Source of the DNA: Orthonyx spaldingii
Taxonomy: Eukaryota; Chordata; Aves; Passeriformes; Orthonychidae
Direction: 5' to 3'
Length of the DNA stretch: 64,000 nt
Assembly: GCA_013397795.1 (NCBI GenBank)
Contig: VZTJ01001760.1
Span: 248,001-312,000 of the forward strand
The notes beneath the pieces are model-generated. The model searched no databases, was not told the DNA's origin, and was given only the letters and a program-made list of their open reading frames with translations. Of this stretch, positions 22,139 through 33,795 are shown piece after piece. A program made the position numbers and the translations under genes. Each line of letters begins with the position of its first letter. Position 1 is the first letter of the stretch.

Positions 22139-25106
22139 TGAAACTTGAGCTGTGACAAAACCAGTGCTGCTTCCCAGTGACTCAATGAAACACCTAAACA
22201 CTGCATTAGCTTTGACTTAAAGTCTAGTTTGGAAGTCTCCAGAGGAGAGCCCTCACTAAGCCACACAGATGAAAAGGTGGATGGGAGATGCTGAGGGTCT
22301 CCTGCAACTCAGTGGAGGATCTATCTCACTGGGGAGTCCTCAGGGAAAACCAACTGCTTTGAATGGTGCAAACAGCTTTTTGTACATCAAAGGGAAAGAT
22401 TAAAGGCCATGATGATGTTCTGGCTCCTGCAATGTCAGTGATAAATTTCCCATGAGCTTCCTAGGTGGTAAGATTTCAAGCCCAGCCTGCAACTTGCTGA
22501 AGCTAGAGACTGTGACTCACTGTCCATCTTACATCTTCCCTGGCTGCTTGACAAAATTTGACCAAATAATGGGCGTAGGGTTGTTGGCTAGTACAAATAT
22601 CAGAGAAAGTTCTGTTCAGGTCAAACCTAAGGAAATTTTTTCCTAATTGTTTTGATTAAATGGGAGAAAATAAAATTTTAGGTCAAGATAGAATATTTTA
22701 GTCAACCCAAAATGATTTGCTTATTTCAGGAGTTATTTAATGTCTATGAAATCTTCAGGGTTTTCTTAAGAGACTAAAAATATGTTTTTAAAATGCAAAA
22801 TGAAAAATGAAATAGCTTTTCCAAAAAGATTGTTTGAGCTATTTTTTATTTTGTCTGCATGTGTAGTGCAGTTTTTCCTGGCATTATGAATAATTTTGGA
22901 CCTTTCAGTAAAAATTATTTTTTGTCAACTATGTCTACTCCAGCTATAGATTTGACTTATTTCCAAGCAGCAAAGGTTCATTTTTTCAGTCCTGGAGGAT
23001 GAAACTTCAGTCTTCTGGCAGCTTCAGCAAGAGAAGATTTTTAAAAGGCAGTTGGTGGGAATTGCTTAACTTTGTTTGTTTGTTTGATCTCAAAGAAGTC
23101 TGTTGGAATTTACTGTAAAAAAGGGTTCAACAGACTACATTTCTTTTGGGAAAGGGATTTGCGATTCTATAATGATGCACATTTTTTTAAAATCATCTGG
23201 CCTTGGCTTGTATCTTTAGCTCCCACATTTGCAGACCTCTGTGGGTTTTTGCTACTTGATTACACATTGACCCTTGGAAATGCCACCACAAATGCAGAGC
23301 CTGAGCACTATGATATTATCAATGATGCTATCTGAAGTCACAAAAGCAAAGAGCTTTTCCCCAGACTGATAGATGCCAGAAGGGTGATTTGACCACCCAC
23401 AGGTGCCAGGCTACTGCAGAGGAGAGAATGGTTGTGTTGGAGAAATAAATGGAGTGGATAGAAGATGTCACTGTGAGCCTTCAAAACTGATCTTAAACTA
23501 CCAGACTTAAGACAAGCACCAGAGGTAACCTTATGTTTCTGCTTAAAAGTCATTGCCTTTTGCTCTAGGACAGGAAAGATGTTAGAGGAGCAGATGTTGT
23601 TTCCCAGTCAGAAGTGACTTTCCTGTAGTCGGAGGATACTTTAAGAGAAACTGCAAATTATATCTTCAGTATGAGCCCTGTTTTGTTCCATAGACAAAAA
23701 GAAAAATGTGTGAAACCCTCTGCAAGCCAACACAAAGTTAGTCATTGCCCTTCAAACCCCAGTGATTCCACAGAGTTACAGCTCTCCAAAATGCAGCAGA
23801 GCTGAGGCATGGCTTACACTGCTCCCTCGGTGGCATGCTGCATCCACAGTGGCACTGATGGATTTGGCTTCTTAGGGGCCAGATCCACATATTAATTGGC
23901 ATTGGGGTGGCATTGGAGGCTGTCAGCAGCCCCAGCGACGAGCTTGAAGGATATAATTGTATTGTAAACACCATGTGTGAGGGTGATGGATACGTGCATC
24001 TCTGCAGCCTGACTGCTGGGATGTACGGGGCAAGGCATCCTCTAATTCGCCACCAAGAGGGTCTCTTGCACTGAACAGCCTCTCTTAAATCAAAGTGTTC
24101 AATCTCACTGAAGGTGGGTGCAGGGAGGGGAGAGCTGGAAGAAACAAAGTAAGACGATAAAAAAAAATCAATAGTGCTTCCCTATAAAAGAGACTGATAT
24201 TTGCAGCATTAGCTTCCACTTGACGTCAGAGGTGCCAATTTGGCAAATTCATTTAAGGCCAAATTGAAAACTCCGCAGATAGTCTGGGATTCTGGACTGC
24301 AATAGTGTCCATTTGTGGGGCTTTGGTCATTATTACATGTAGAGCACTTTGAAGCATGTGTACTGTCAGTGTCACAAAGGGCAGCTCCAGCTTCCACCTT
24401 GCGTCATGGTGCTCAGCACCCTCCTGCTGTGTCCTGTCTCGTGCAGGAGACTGCTGGCCGTGCCACATACATGGCCACGCTCCTGCTGAGCTCAATTTCT
24501 CCACATCCAAAAACCTGTGTTGGCCCATGTCCTGCATTTCATCCTTTTGGAAAGAGGTGGATAGTGACCATGCTGGATTTCATGTCCAGGAGACGCTTCA
24601 AGGCAGTAGTTTCTGTGCTCTTGGAAGAGTCTGTAAGCCCTGCCCTAGTGGTTGTTTACCAAAGAAGGTCACAGAACTGTAGCCTGGGCCAATGGGTGTT
24701 TTCTCTCATTAGCCCTCAATAACACCCTTGTCTGCTGGGGAAGAGACGGATGTGAGGAGACACAGGGACGCATCAATCCTACAACACATTAAGGGTCTCT
24801 GCATTTCATGTCCTCAAAAGCAAAACTGCTGAAGGTCTAAGGCCATGTGAGGTCAGATCTTTGGACACGAATTTCCATTGCCCTGCACAGGGCAAAGGGT
24901 ATGTGAAAAGTTACCAAATCACTATGGTTCTGTTTAACTTGGGGAAATTATTTGCAATATATAGTTTTGTTATCAACAATTAAAAAAAAAATCAATTTAT
25001 TGTGTAACTTCCACCATGTTACTTAAGCCAAAATTTTCATTCATGGATATTTAAAGTTAGGGCTCTAGAAATCCACCTAAAAGAAAATGACCTGGTTAAC
25101 CATTTT
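22139..25106. other. Unique noncoding stretch
   Basis: AT-rich from 22640 to 23200, then mixed. A TATA-like word, a full CRE palindrome and a CCAAT word cluster at 24183-24245 (see separate entry). Plus-strand open frames of 135 and 108 codons at 24315-24722 are unrecognised. Confidence 0.5.
24183..24245. promoter_or_regulatory. Cluster of TATA-like, CRE and CCAAT words
   Basis: TATAAAAG at 24183-24190, the palindromic CRE core TGACGTCA at 24221-24228, and a CCAAT word at 24235-24239 inside a symmetric 'tgccaatttggca' (24233-24245). The order does not fit a standard promoter on either strand, so it may be a distal element or chance. Only the words are seen; function is inferred. Confidence 0.25.
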
Positions 25107-25152
25107 TTGATCCTTGTGAGTCCCTTCCAACTCAGGATATTCTGTGATTCTA
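25107..25152 (+). mobile_element. CR1 LINE, extreme 3' tail only
   Basis: Only about 46 bp: 'ttgatccttgtgagtccctt', 'ccaactcaggatattctgtg', 'attcta'. This 'cttgtgggtcccttccaactcaggatattctatgattct' ending marks a CR1 subfamily different from most copies here. Confidence 0.85.
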
Positions 25153-25982
25153 ACACTTCCCCTGCAAGTGAAAAATTCTAGTCTCCTTCAATATTCCCTC
25201 TAGTGCACAAGGCATACTCCTTATTCAGCCACGTACATTTTGCACATGAATTTTTAGCTTCAGGCTCTTCCCATACAACCAGATCTTCTCCCATAGCACA
25301 TCCAAGCTGTGTGTCGCCACTCCACACTGAACTACTCATCCTTACTTGGGTTTTCATAGCATTTGTATTAGAGATTATTCAGGTAGTTCATTAAATATTC
25401 AGAATCTTCCAGTTCTATCTTCATACATGAAAAACAAAAAAGGAAGTTATTAATTACTAAGTTGAATAGGAAGAGCAAATTTATTTGCTCTTTGAATGTA
25501 TCTGTCAGATGCCACAAGAAGAGAAGTTCCAGGATCATGCTACGTCAGCACAAGTCAGAGCTCAAAGCCACTGTGTGGATCCTGATAGCAGCATGTGGTT
25601 ATTTTAGTCTGGTATCAGGTGCACTCATAGTCATGGCATTAATGTGGTGCTGGTCTATGACCCATTATTATACAGCTAATGACCCTGCTGCAGAATGGGA
25701 TTTGTTCTGTGTGACCTGGGGAAAATGAAGGAAAGTAGTAAGGAATTCCCAAGTACTTTTTTCTTCTAGGAAAATAGAGCATTTTTATTAAAGTTTCTCC
25801 TTGCGGCCTGCTGGGAAGAAGTTGAAGAATTTTCAGTCTCCTCAGAACAAGACAGAAGAATTTGAAGTCTCCTCAGCTGCACTTTCCCAAAAAGTTATCA
25901 AATGCTGATCAAGAAACCCCAGAAACTCTGCCTATTGGTGCCAAAACAAGATTCAAAGATTAAAAAAGATGATGAGTTGGCT
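25153..25982. other. Unique noncoding stretch
   Basis: Contains an imperfect direct repeat around 25815-25880 ('gaagaattttcagtctcctc' and 'gaagaatttgaagtctcctc') about 35 bp apart. No exon recognised. Confidence 0.5.
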
Positions 25983-26165
25983 TCATAGAATTAGAATTTC
26001 ATACAATTATTTAGGTTGGAAAAGACCTTTAAGGTAGAGTCCAATTATCCCCCCAGCACTGCCAAGGTCAGCACTGACCCAAGTTCCCAAATGCCACATC
26101 CACATGGCTTTTAAACCCCTCCAGGGATGGGAACTCCACCACTGCCCTGGGCAGCTGTGGCAGGA
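25983..26165 (-). mobile_element. CR1 LINE 3' end
   Basis: 'catagaattagaatttcata', 'tatttaggttggaaaagacc', 'ccagcactgccaaggtcagc', 'ccaaatgccacatccacatg', 'taaacccctccagggatggg', 'ccactgccctgggcag'. It has the 'cagcactgccaaggccaccactgacccatg' type tail and ends after the 'ccctgggcagctgtg' module. Confidence 0.93.
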
Positions 26166-28218
26166 TCATATTCAGATCACACAAGTACTTTTCTGTCTAA
26201 GGAGAGAAAGTCTTTGAGGGGTTTCACCCCTCAAGTTGTGTGTGTATAAAAAAAGAAACCAAGCCTCAAGCACAGACTGCTTATTTACACTTTTTAAATG
26301 CAGTACAAGCCCTTAAAAGTAGAAAACCTCTCTCAGAGTCAAGGACTGTCTGCCCCAGCATGTACAGTGCACAGAAAAACACCAAAGCTAGTTTGGAGAG
26401 GAGTCCGCAGACCCCAGCTCTCCAGCACAATGTTAGAGGGCAGTTCTGTCTGGGACTTGATGGGAAGCACATGGGGTTGGGATTTGTTAACGTCTGGGAC
26501 GTCTGGTTAATGTTTGTCCTACACAATTTGGTATCTCCTCAGAATCCTGTCTCTTCTGTGGTAGCACTTTTAACTACAGTGGTGGTGATGTCAGCAAGAC
26601 AGGGATGGAGGTGTCAGCAGGAAGGCAAGAAACAACTTATACCTGCTCTTTGGTATCCTGAAATCACACAGAAAATCTCTTTTAGTCTTGAGGCAAAGCC
26701 ACCTTCTTCAGAGTATTCACTGCAGAGATGGTATTTAACCAACTGAAAATGGATATGGCTTTGGATGTAAATGTCTCTGAGACTGAAAAGGGGAGGCTTA
26801 GGGGCAAATGACCACCTCAGTAACATGTAAAATCTCTGCCAGGTCTGAAAAGAGTTCACTTTGGCTCATGTGGCTTAGTTGTCGTGATGTTGAGACTGAA
26901 TCTCAATTTGACCTTCTGAAATTGAATATTCACTTTAGCCTAGATTTGCAAAGCTATTTGTTAATGCACACATACAGGGCTGTTTTCTCCAGGGTTTTAA
27001 AGAAAAAACTCATTTCAATGTAAAAATCACAGGATCAAATTGAAATTTGTTTTGAGAAGGTTAACATTACTGATTTTCAGGCTCAGACAATCACTTCCAT
27101 GTCAGATTGTAATTACACTGTTTTGTGCATCAGCTGCATGCATGGTATTGAGGGGGAAAAAAAAGTAAGATAATGCAGTTTCTTTCAGCTACAGAAAGGA
27201 CCTTTGTACTGTCCTTCCCTTGAAATCCCCCACACCGAAAGGAAAAAAGTGATTTATTTCAATCAGTCTGACAGTATGAGCTAACACATTAATTGCATAA
27301 AGACATTTCTCTTATCCAAAGTTTTGTTTGATTTTCATTCGCAATTGTCTGCTAGGTGTCTGCATAGCATTTTCTTTTCCCTGCAGCAGTTTTCACTGCC
27401 ATAAAAATCTTGCTTCTGTTAAATAGCAACATTAAAATATTGTAGTGCTGACCTTAATGGTTTACAACATTCAGCTAAGGAGCTCGAGTCTCTAAAATAA
27501 GAGTAAAGCACACAGTAAAAATTTATCTAAGGAGAATTAAAGCCTCAGAAGATTGACAACCATGGTGTAATTTCAACCCTTTTTGTACCTCCGTAGGCTC
27601 TATCACAGATATGTGTGAGTCAGAGGATTGCAAGAGCTCAGTGCAGTCATGTAGAACTGAGGTAGGCAAGGATTTTGTCCCAGATATCCCATCACTGACT
27701 GATGACAGCAGGCTGTGGAAGTGTGGGCTGATTTCAGACTGGTGGAGCATCCCTGCCCTTGTGGGCAGAGCTGAGCTCAAAACATCCCCGAATCAGGAAG
27801 GGGCAATGCCTTCTGCTCACTTTGTCCCAGCCTACAAGGCTACGTAAGATGAAAATGGAGAACTAAATATCATAGCTTTAATGTTATTTAATATTTTATT
27901 AGGTTAAATGGACACACATTGTGTACTTTGTAAAATACTCAGCAGAGACTAGCTATTTTTGTACAGCATTTAAAGGATAGTACAGTGGGGCTTGTATCAA
28001 AATTTTACTGCAAGACATTCCCAGTAATCAAATAGTTTGTTTGTTGTGGGGCTTTTTTTGTTTTTTTTTTCAAGGTGCACCAGATACAGAAGGAGAAAAC
28101 AGTTTGTCATTGAATTGTATTGTCATTTTTGTTTTAGAGAATCACAAAAGGATGCTCATCTCCCTGTTCCCCCAAAATATGGTAGGAGACTCTGTTCAGC
28201 CACATGTAGCAACTTATG
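26166..28218. other. Unique noncoding stretch
   Basis: No repeat family recognised. A 168-codon plus-strand open frame at 26240-26746 has no domain or family resemblance. A T-rich run lies at about 28050-28071. Confidence 0.5.
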
Positions 28219-28352
28219 AAGGCTTGGAATGATCATCTAGTCCAATTCCCCTGCTGTGGGCAGGGACACCTTCCACTATCCCAGGTTGCTCCAAGCCCCA
28301 TCCAACCTGGCCTTGGACACTTCCAGGGATGGGGCAGTCACAGTTTCCAGAA
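28219..28352 (-). mobile_element. CR1 LINE 3' end lacking its terminal tail
   Basis: 'ggaatgatcatctagtccaa', 'tgctgtgggcagggacacct', 'tccactatcccaggttgctc', 'ccatccaacctggccttgga', 'acttccagggatggggcagt'. The usual 'cacagaatcacagaatggtttgggttgg' start is replaced by 'atgaaggctt', so the terminal repeat is missing or diverged. Confidence 0.93.
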
Positions 28353-29842
28353 AAATTTAGGCAAATAACAATAATATTTTCTGTAAATTCAAAAGGAGGG
28401 GATCCACAATGCTGTGGATTTTTCAGTTTGGCCCAATTACCTTTGGGAAGATGGAAATGCTTGCAGGAACCTGGAGGATCACAGAAACAGAAAAGCTGCA
28501 ATGTAGAGTGTGACCCCTCTTCACAAGGCCTCATTTTAATATTCGCACAGCAGGCCAAGAAGTCAACAAGAGCTAATTCTTCACTCCAACAAATTAAACC
28601 TTAAGAACTGTAATTTTTGTCAAGTAGCAGAAAACCAACATTGTCATACAGACAAATTCTGGTCCTTCAGCTTCTGCAGCAAATGAGCATCAAAAAAAAC
28701 CCAGCTAAGCTTGATCCCAGGACAGCTCAGTTAACAAGACTCTTTCTGGACCCACAGTGTTTGAGCAAGGACATGTAATCATAACCCCCACCCAGCACCC
28801 ACTGAAAACAATGGAAAAATTTTCCAGGTGGGCTTCTTATCTCCTCCATGAAGTGCTTCACCAGTGACCGGTGGTGCTTCCCTTTGCTATAGCACCTTTA
28901 AAGAGCAGCCTGTAATTCATGACAAAAAAACAACAATCATATTGCTTCACATAGAAAGATAAAAACCTTCCTTTGCAGCAAGGAAACTCAGATGTCTTGA
29001 GCAATGTGTGTAGCTTAAGGGGTTTTTTTTGACAGTGCAATATTGTATATAATAACAATTACCAATGACCTCTATTAGGTTGTCCAGTCTCATTAAGGCC
29101 AATGCATTTGGTACCTGCCACTGCCAATTTGCCTCAACAGAGGTTTTATTCAGTGGATATGATAGAGCTGTAAAGCAATCTTTTTTCATTTAAATAGTTT
29201 AATTGAGGAATGCTATCAGATGTTTCAAAATTTAATGCATACAACAATTTGCTTCTCCTATCTCTTTTCAGAGTTTAGTTTGGAGAAAATGACATCTGAT
29301 TCTTATAGAAAGAAGGCAATTACATTTTGGAGCCTGCCTGCCCGTATTGCATATGTTTTTAAACATAAAAAGAAATTCTTAATATGTAATTGTCAGGTAA
29401 TAAAAAGGAAAATATTTTACTTTGCATTTATGAAGTAATTTTTCAAAAGCATAAGGGAATTGCATGTTAACATTTTTCGTTTATTACCACACTCCTAATG
29501 CTGCACTGTTTTCACAAGTTTAGATTAAAAAAAAAAGCAGATCTGATGCTTGTGTATTAGTATGGTAATACCCTGTAAAGTAATTAGGACAGAGGAAACT
29601 ACAAAGGTATGTCGGTTCCAAGAAGCCCACACCCACACTAGGGCATGACAGAAATCCACTGGGAGTTTCTCCACTAAATTCTATGGGCCCCAACTCTTAA
29701 CCTAATCTTCTGAGAAACTTCAGTCCTGGCTTAACCCTTTAATGAACTGTATTCTCCACAATTTCTTCTATTTCACCTAGAGTATAAACCTTGAAGACCA
29801 ACACAGTACCTTGAAACTTTTATCCCTTTTGCAGAGTGATGA
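28353..29842. other. AT-rich noncoding stretch
   Basis: Largely AT-rich from 28550 onwards, with an A8 tract near 29528. No exon or repeat family recognised. Confidence 0.5.
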
Positions 29843-30135
29843 TGGAATCATAAAATCATTGAATAGTTTGGATTGGAAGAGATCTCTAAGGGTCATCTAG
29901 TTCCAGCCTTCCTGCAATGAGCCAGGACATCTTCAGCTCAACCAGATTGCTCAGAGCCTCATCCAGTATGACCTTGAATTTTTCCAGGGATGGCACAGCT
30001 ACCACATCTCTGGGCAACCTGTGCCCGTGTTTCACCACCCCTCATTATAAAATACTTCTTCCTTATACCTCATGGAAATCAATCCTCTCTTAGTACAAAA
30101 CCATCACTCCTTGTCCTATCACAACAGGACAGGGC
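29843..30135 (-). mobile_element. CR1 LINE 3' end of a distinct, older-looking subfamily
   Basis: 'ggaatcataaaatcattgaa', 'gtttggattggaagagatct', 'tgagccaggacatcttcagc', 'accagattgctcagagcctc', 'cttgaatttttccagggatg', 'ctgggcaacctgtgcccgtg', 'aaaatacttcttccttatac' and 'cttgtcctatcacaacagga'. The 'gccaggacatcttcaactagaccaggttgctcagag' module and the 'atcacaacagg' end separate it from the other copies. Confidence 0.93.
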
Positions 30136-30823
30136 TGAGCTGTCCTAGTGTCACTACATGGAGGTGAATGCTGAACTGATACCCCAGAAAGGTTCACGCT
30201 CCTCTGCTGTGGACCCTTTCCACCTCTAACTTCAAACTGGACCACTTGATTCAACATGCTACAGCAGATACTCTAGACATAACTCAAGCAATTGCTCAGT
30301 TAAAAAAAAAAGTGATTTTTTTGTTTCAGAAATTAGCCTAAAAGATCCTATGCTGCAGCACTAGGGGCTCTGAGCTGTAAGTAAAATGCTGCAGAGTCTT
30401 CCTCTCATTTGTTTGTTGTACTTTAATTTTATAGAGTTCGCCTTGCATCTCTTTTTCTCCACAAAGCCAGTAAATAGCACCCAGTTGTCTTACGGAAAAT
30501 CATATGTGTATTAAGGGCTGGATTGCAGTTGCATTAAATACTCACCTATATTTATATTAGGTTATTCTTGCCTCATAAAAACAAGTGTTTGAAGATAATC
30601 CCAGTTAGTAAAGAAGGACTGAACTTCTTCAATGCATGGTAAACCCCTCTTCCTCCCGTGGCTTCTCAGTTGGAATAAATCCATCTTTAAATCTCTGTCA
30701 AATTTGGTGCACAACTCAGCTAGAAAAATACAAACCCAAGTGTTAAAAATACCGAAGTATGTAATTCATCTTTGATGTAGCTGTTTGCAATGTTTTCAAT
30801 GGCAACTTAAAGGACAGAGGAAT

Positions 30824-30894
30824 GGAAAGAGGAAGGGGAAGGGAGAAGGGGAAGGGAAAAAGGAAAGGGAAGGGGGGGAAGGGGAAGGGGAAGG
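30824..30894. repeat. Polypurine (GGGAA)n-like tract
   Basis: Seventy-one bases of A and G only, with many runs of three to seven G, within a wider purine-rich segment 30810-30912. Able in principle to form triplex or G-quadruplex structure. Open frames across it are low-complexity Gly/Lys/Glu or Phe/Pro products. Confidence 0.95.
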
Positions 30895-31200
30895 TGAAAA
30901 GGAAGGAGAAGGTACTCCCACTTTTGCCTTCAGCCAGCCCATGTGGACTCAGGGATCCACTGGAGTATGGGTCATCTCTATCTTCTCTCAGATCTTGTCC
31001 CAAGCAAGGTAGTTTCAACTGTACCAGAAGCTCTCATGTGCAACTGTAGTCAAAGAGACGATGAGGGGGAAACCCAAGCCCTTTTTTTTGGAATGCCTTT
31101 GGAAAAAGAACACTCCATGACAGGAAACCTGAGCTGGCGGTGCTAAAAATGAAATAACCTGTTTTTCGTAGAGGGGGTGAATTAGGGGCAGCACCTGCCA

Positions 31201-31247
31201 AGATAACTCACATGCTAAGATAACCCACCCACATGCTAAGATAACCC
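31201..31247. repeat. Short tandem repeat, unit about 17-21 bp
   Basis: Units 'agataactcacatgcta' (31201-31217), 'agataacccacccacatgct' plus a (31218-31238) and a partial 'agataaccc' (from 31239). The second unit carries a 4-bp expansion of the C-rich part. Confidence 0.9.
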
Positions 31248-32689
31248 TGTCCCTGCTCTTCCCTGCATGTCAGCATTTGCCCACCAGGAGTGACACAATA
31301 CTGTAAAAAATCCTTCCGAAAACACTCTAAGCCTTACTCAGAACCACACATACAAACCTGGCTGAACTGATGAGTCTCCTGTGACATCCCCAGACACTCA
31401 GATGAGTTAAGGGTCTCACTGAAAAGATTATCAAAGCACTGGAGTAGCTTGCCCAGGGAACTAATGCACCTCTAGCACTAGTAAAACACACTCACAGGCG
31501 TGGCTTAGGTCTAACTCATCTCACCCAAGCTCAAGGTCATACACTAAATGACTTTCTAGGGTTCCTTTCAGCCTTGCTTGCTTTACTGGTATAACTTCAA
31601 GCAGAAGAGACAAGACAGTAGCTGGGGAGGCATCAGCCTGGGTGGACACAGCGCCAGCAGCATCCAATGGGCGTGATGGCTGTTTTACAGACTGGCTGGT
31701 ACCTCCTGACTTAGTGCCACTTAGTGCGAGATTAATGCCATGTGAATGCAGCTCATGTCCCCAGCTGGGATTTCCTACAACCTACTGCTGATGCTTTGCT
31801 GGCAGCAAGAGCAACAAGCTTTCAGTTTACTGTTGGAGGTCAAGGTAAAGTGATTTCAATTAGAAGAGGATCACGTAGGTCTCAATCCAATTGAGGCAGG
31901 TTGTGTAACACAGGCAGCGTGAAGAGGAGAGTCATTTATTCATTTTTTAGCTGCATGGTTTGGGATTTCATTTTCCCCTCTCTATTCTTACAGTCTGCCT
32001 TGTCCCTTTTACCATTGAAAGGGTAATGCAAAAAGGCATTTAGGGTTCATAGATACTTCCCTTTCATCAGGAGGTGGTTTGCTCTGCCCCAATCCCCCCA
32101 GTAATTAGCAGTAATGAACTAGAGGAAGAAAGAGGAAGTAAAGATGGAAAATGAATATTCAGCTGACCAGTTCCTTCTCCTGGTGGCATTTGCTTCTGTG
32201 TCATGCAGCTGCATTTTGAAACCCCACACATATTTACATGTCTCTAAGAGGAAGGGCATGTGTTTGTTGCCCTGTTAAAAACCAAGCACGTATTTACATG
32301 CTTTGCTGAATTGGGGCCATATACCCTTCTTTTTCCTTGACACTGAGGGCAACCCTTTGTTTCTGCTGGTCAAACAAAACAGAACTCACACACAACAAAA
32401 AAAAAGGAGACTGGGGAAAGAAAATGTATTTATTAAATGGTTCTATAAATAAAAGACCTGGGAAGATATAGGAGGCTCTGATCTCTGAGGGGTGATGGCA
32501 AAGTGCTACTGATAAAGTGGCTACGATTCAGATCAATAGCAAACAAGACAGGCAGGTGAATTTCCCCTTTGATCTTCATTCCCCGTGCAGCCTGAGTTGG
32601 TCTGACTCTGCCACACAAATTACTGCTTTATGCAGGGAAAAAAAAGCAGTTTGTTTGGCTTTTTGCTTATTGCACAAGTAGATGGGGTG

Positions 32690-32711
32690 GCAAGTGATAA
32701 GTGTCACTTGC
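32690..32711. repeat. Perfect inverted repeat, 8-bp arms
   Basis: Arms 'gcaagtga' (32690-32697) and 'tcacttgc' (32704-32711) with a 6-nt loop. Confidence 0.9.
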
Positions 32712-33167
32712 TATTATTTCAAAAAGCCACCGGAAAATGATGGCTCCAGCACTTCAACTTGATGTGTTGACATTTTGTGTGTCAGCAGGGTATTATAGGG
32801 TTGACAAAAAGATCAGCGCTAAATAGTCTTAATAAAAAAAGATTAAATCTGGAAGAAGGAAATAAAGCTCAGGGGAGGTTCACTTGTAAAGCTATAAACA
32901 TACAGTAGGGAAATTTGAGGTGGCAAAATATTGGAGATGATGCTTTGCAAGCCAAAACTGTGGTTTTGGCCTCAAAGGCTGCGCTGTAGCCTCCTCTGAC
33001 CTACTACTGACTTGGGAAAAATCACGTCAACCTGTGCCTTACTTTTTCCAACAATCAAGTGGGCATGGCTGAGAAGAGCTATGCAAACTTAGCAAAGGAG
33101 GTGACTTGGGAAATACCTGTCACAAACCTGTAAGTCAGCAGCCTGGATGAGGCCAGTTGGCTAAATC

Positions 33168-33189
33168 AAAGTGAGCTCAAGCTCACTTT
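33168..33189. repeat. Perfect palindrome, 10-bp arms
   Basis: Arms 'aaagtgagct' (33168-33177) and 'agctcacttt' (33180-33189) separated by two bases. Confidence 0.92.
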
Positions 33190-33388
33190 CCTGTTGGAAA
33201 CCACTTTTGCCAAACTGTAAGTGGCTGCATAAAAGAGATTTGAACATTTCAAGGAGAATGGGTGAAATTTTTCCTATCATATAGAGCTGGTGAGTGTCTT
33301 TGCCTTCATATTTTCACCTCAGTGACAAGGACAGAAGGGATATTTTGCAGTTCTAGCCTTACTTAATAAAACAAATAATACATGAGAT

Positions 33389-33795
33389 TGAATCACAGAA
33401 TCTTTGAGGCTGGAAAAGCCCTTTAAGACCTTTGAGTGAACCGTTCTCCCAGCACTGCCATGGCCACCACTGACCCTTGTCCCACACATCCACATCCACA
33501 TGGCTTGTAAATCCAGGGATGGAGACTCCAACTCTTTTTTGGACATCCTGTGCCAGGGCTGGACAGCCCTTTCCACGATGGAATTTCCCCCATATTCTCC
33601 CCTGGCACAGCCTGAGGCAGTTTCCTCTCATCCTGTCCCTGTTCCCTGGGAGCAGAGTCCAACCCCTCTGGCTGTCCCCTCCTGTCAGGGAGTTGTGCAG
33701 AGCTAGAAGGTCCCCCCTGAGCCTCCTTTTCTCCAGGCTGAGCCTCTTTCCCAGCTCCCTAAGCCGCTCCCCATCAGACTTGTCCATAAGACAGC
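33389..33795 (-). mobile_element. CR1 LINE 3' end with a long open RT frame
   Basis: Complement-strand copy of about 400 bp: 'gaatcacagaatctttgagg', 'ctggaaaagccctttaagac', 'cccagcactgccatggccac', 'gtgccagggctggacagccc', 'ttcctctcatcctgtccctg', 'gggagttgtgcagagctaga', 'tctccaggctgagcctcttt', 'ccagctccctaagccgctcc'. The minus-strand translation keeps 'RLSLEKRRLRGDLLALHN' and stays open for well over 100 codons towards the tail, so this is among the less decayed copies. Confidence 0.96.

Larger units (their letters stand above)
30136..33388. other. Unique noncoding stretch with simple repeats and palindromes
   Basis: Holds the polypurine tract at 30824-30894, a short tandem repeat at 31201-31247, and perfect short palindromes at 32690-32711 and 33168-33189, all listed separately. 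No exon recognised. Confidence 0.5.

Noticed and set aside
26240..26746. 168-codon plus-strand open frame
   Set aside because: No similarity recognised and no plausible splice or promoter context. It begins just past a CR1 tail.
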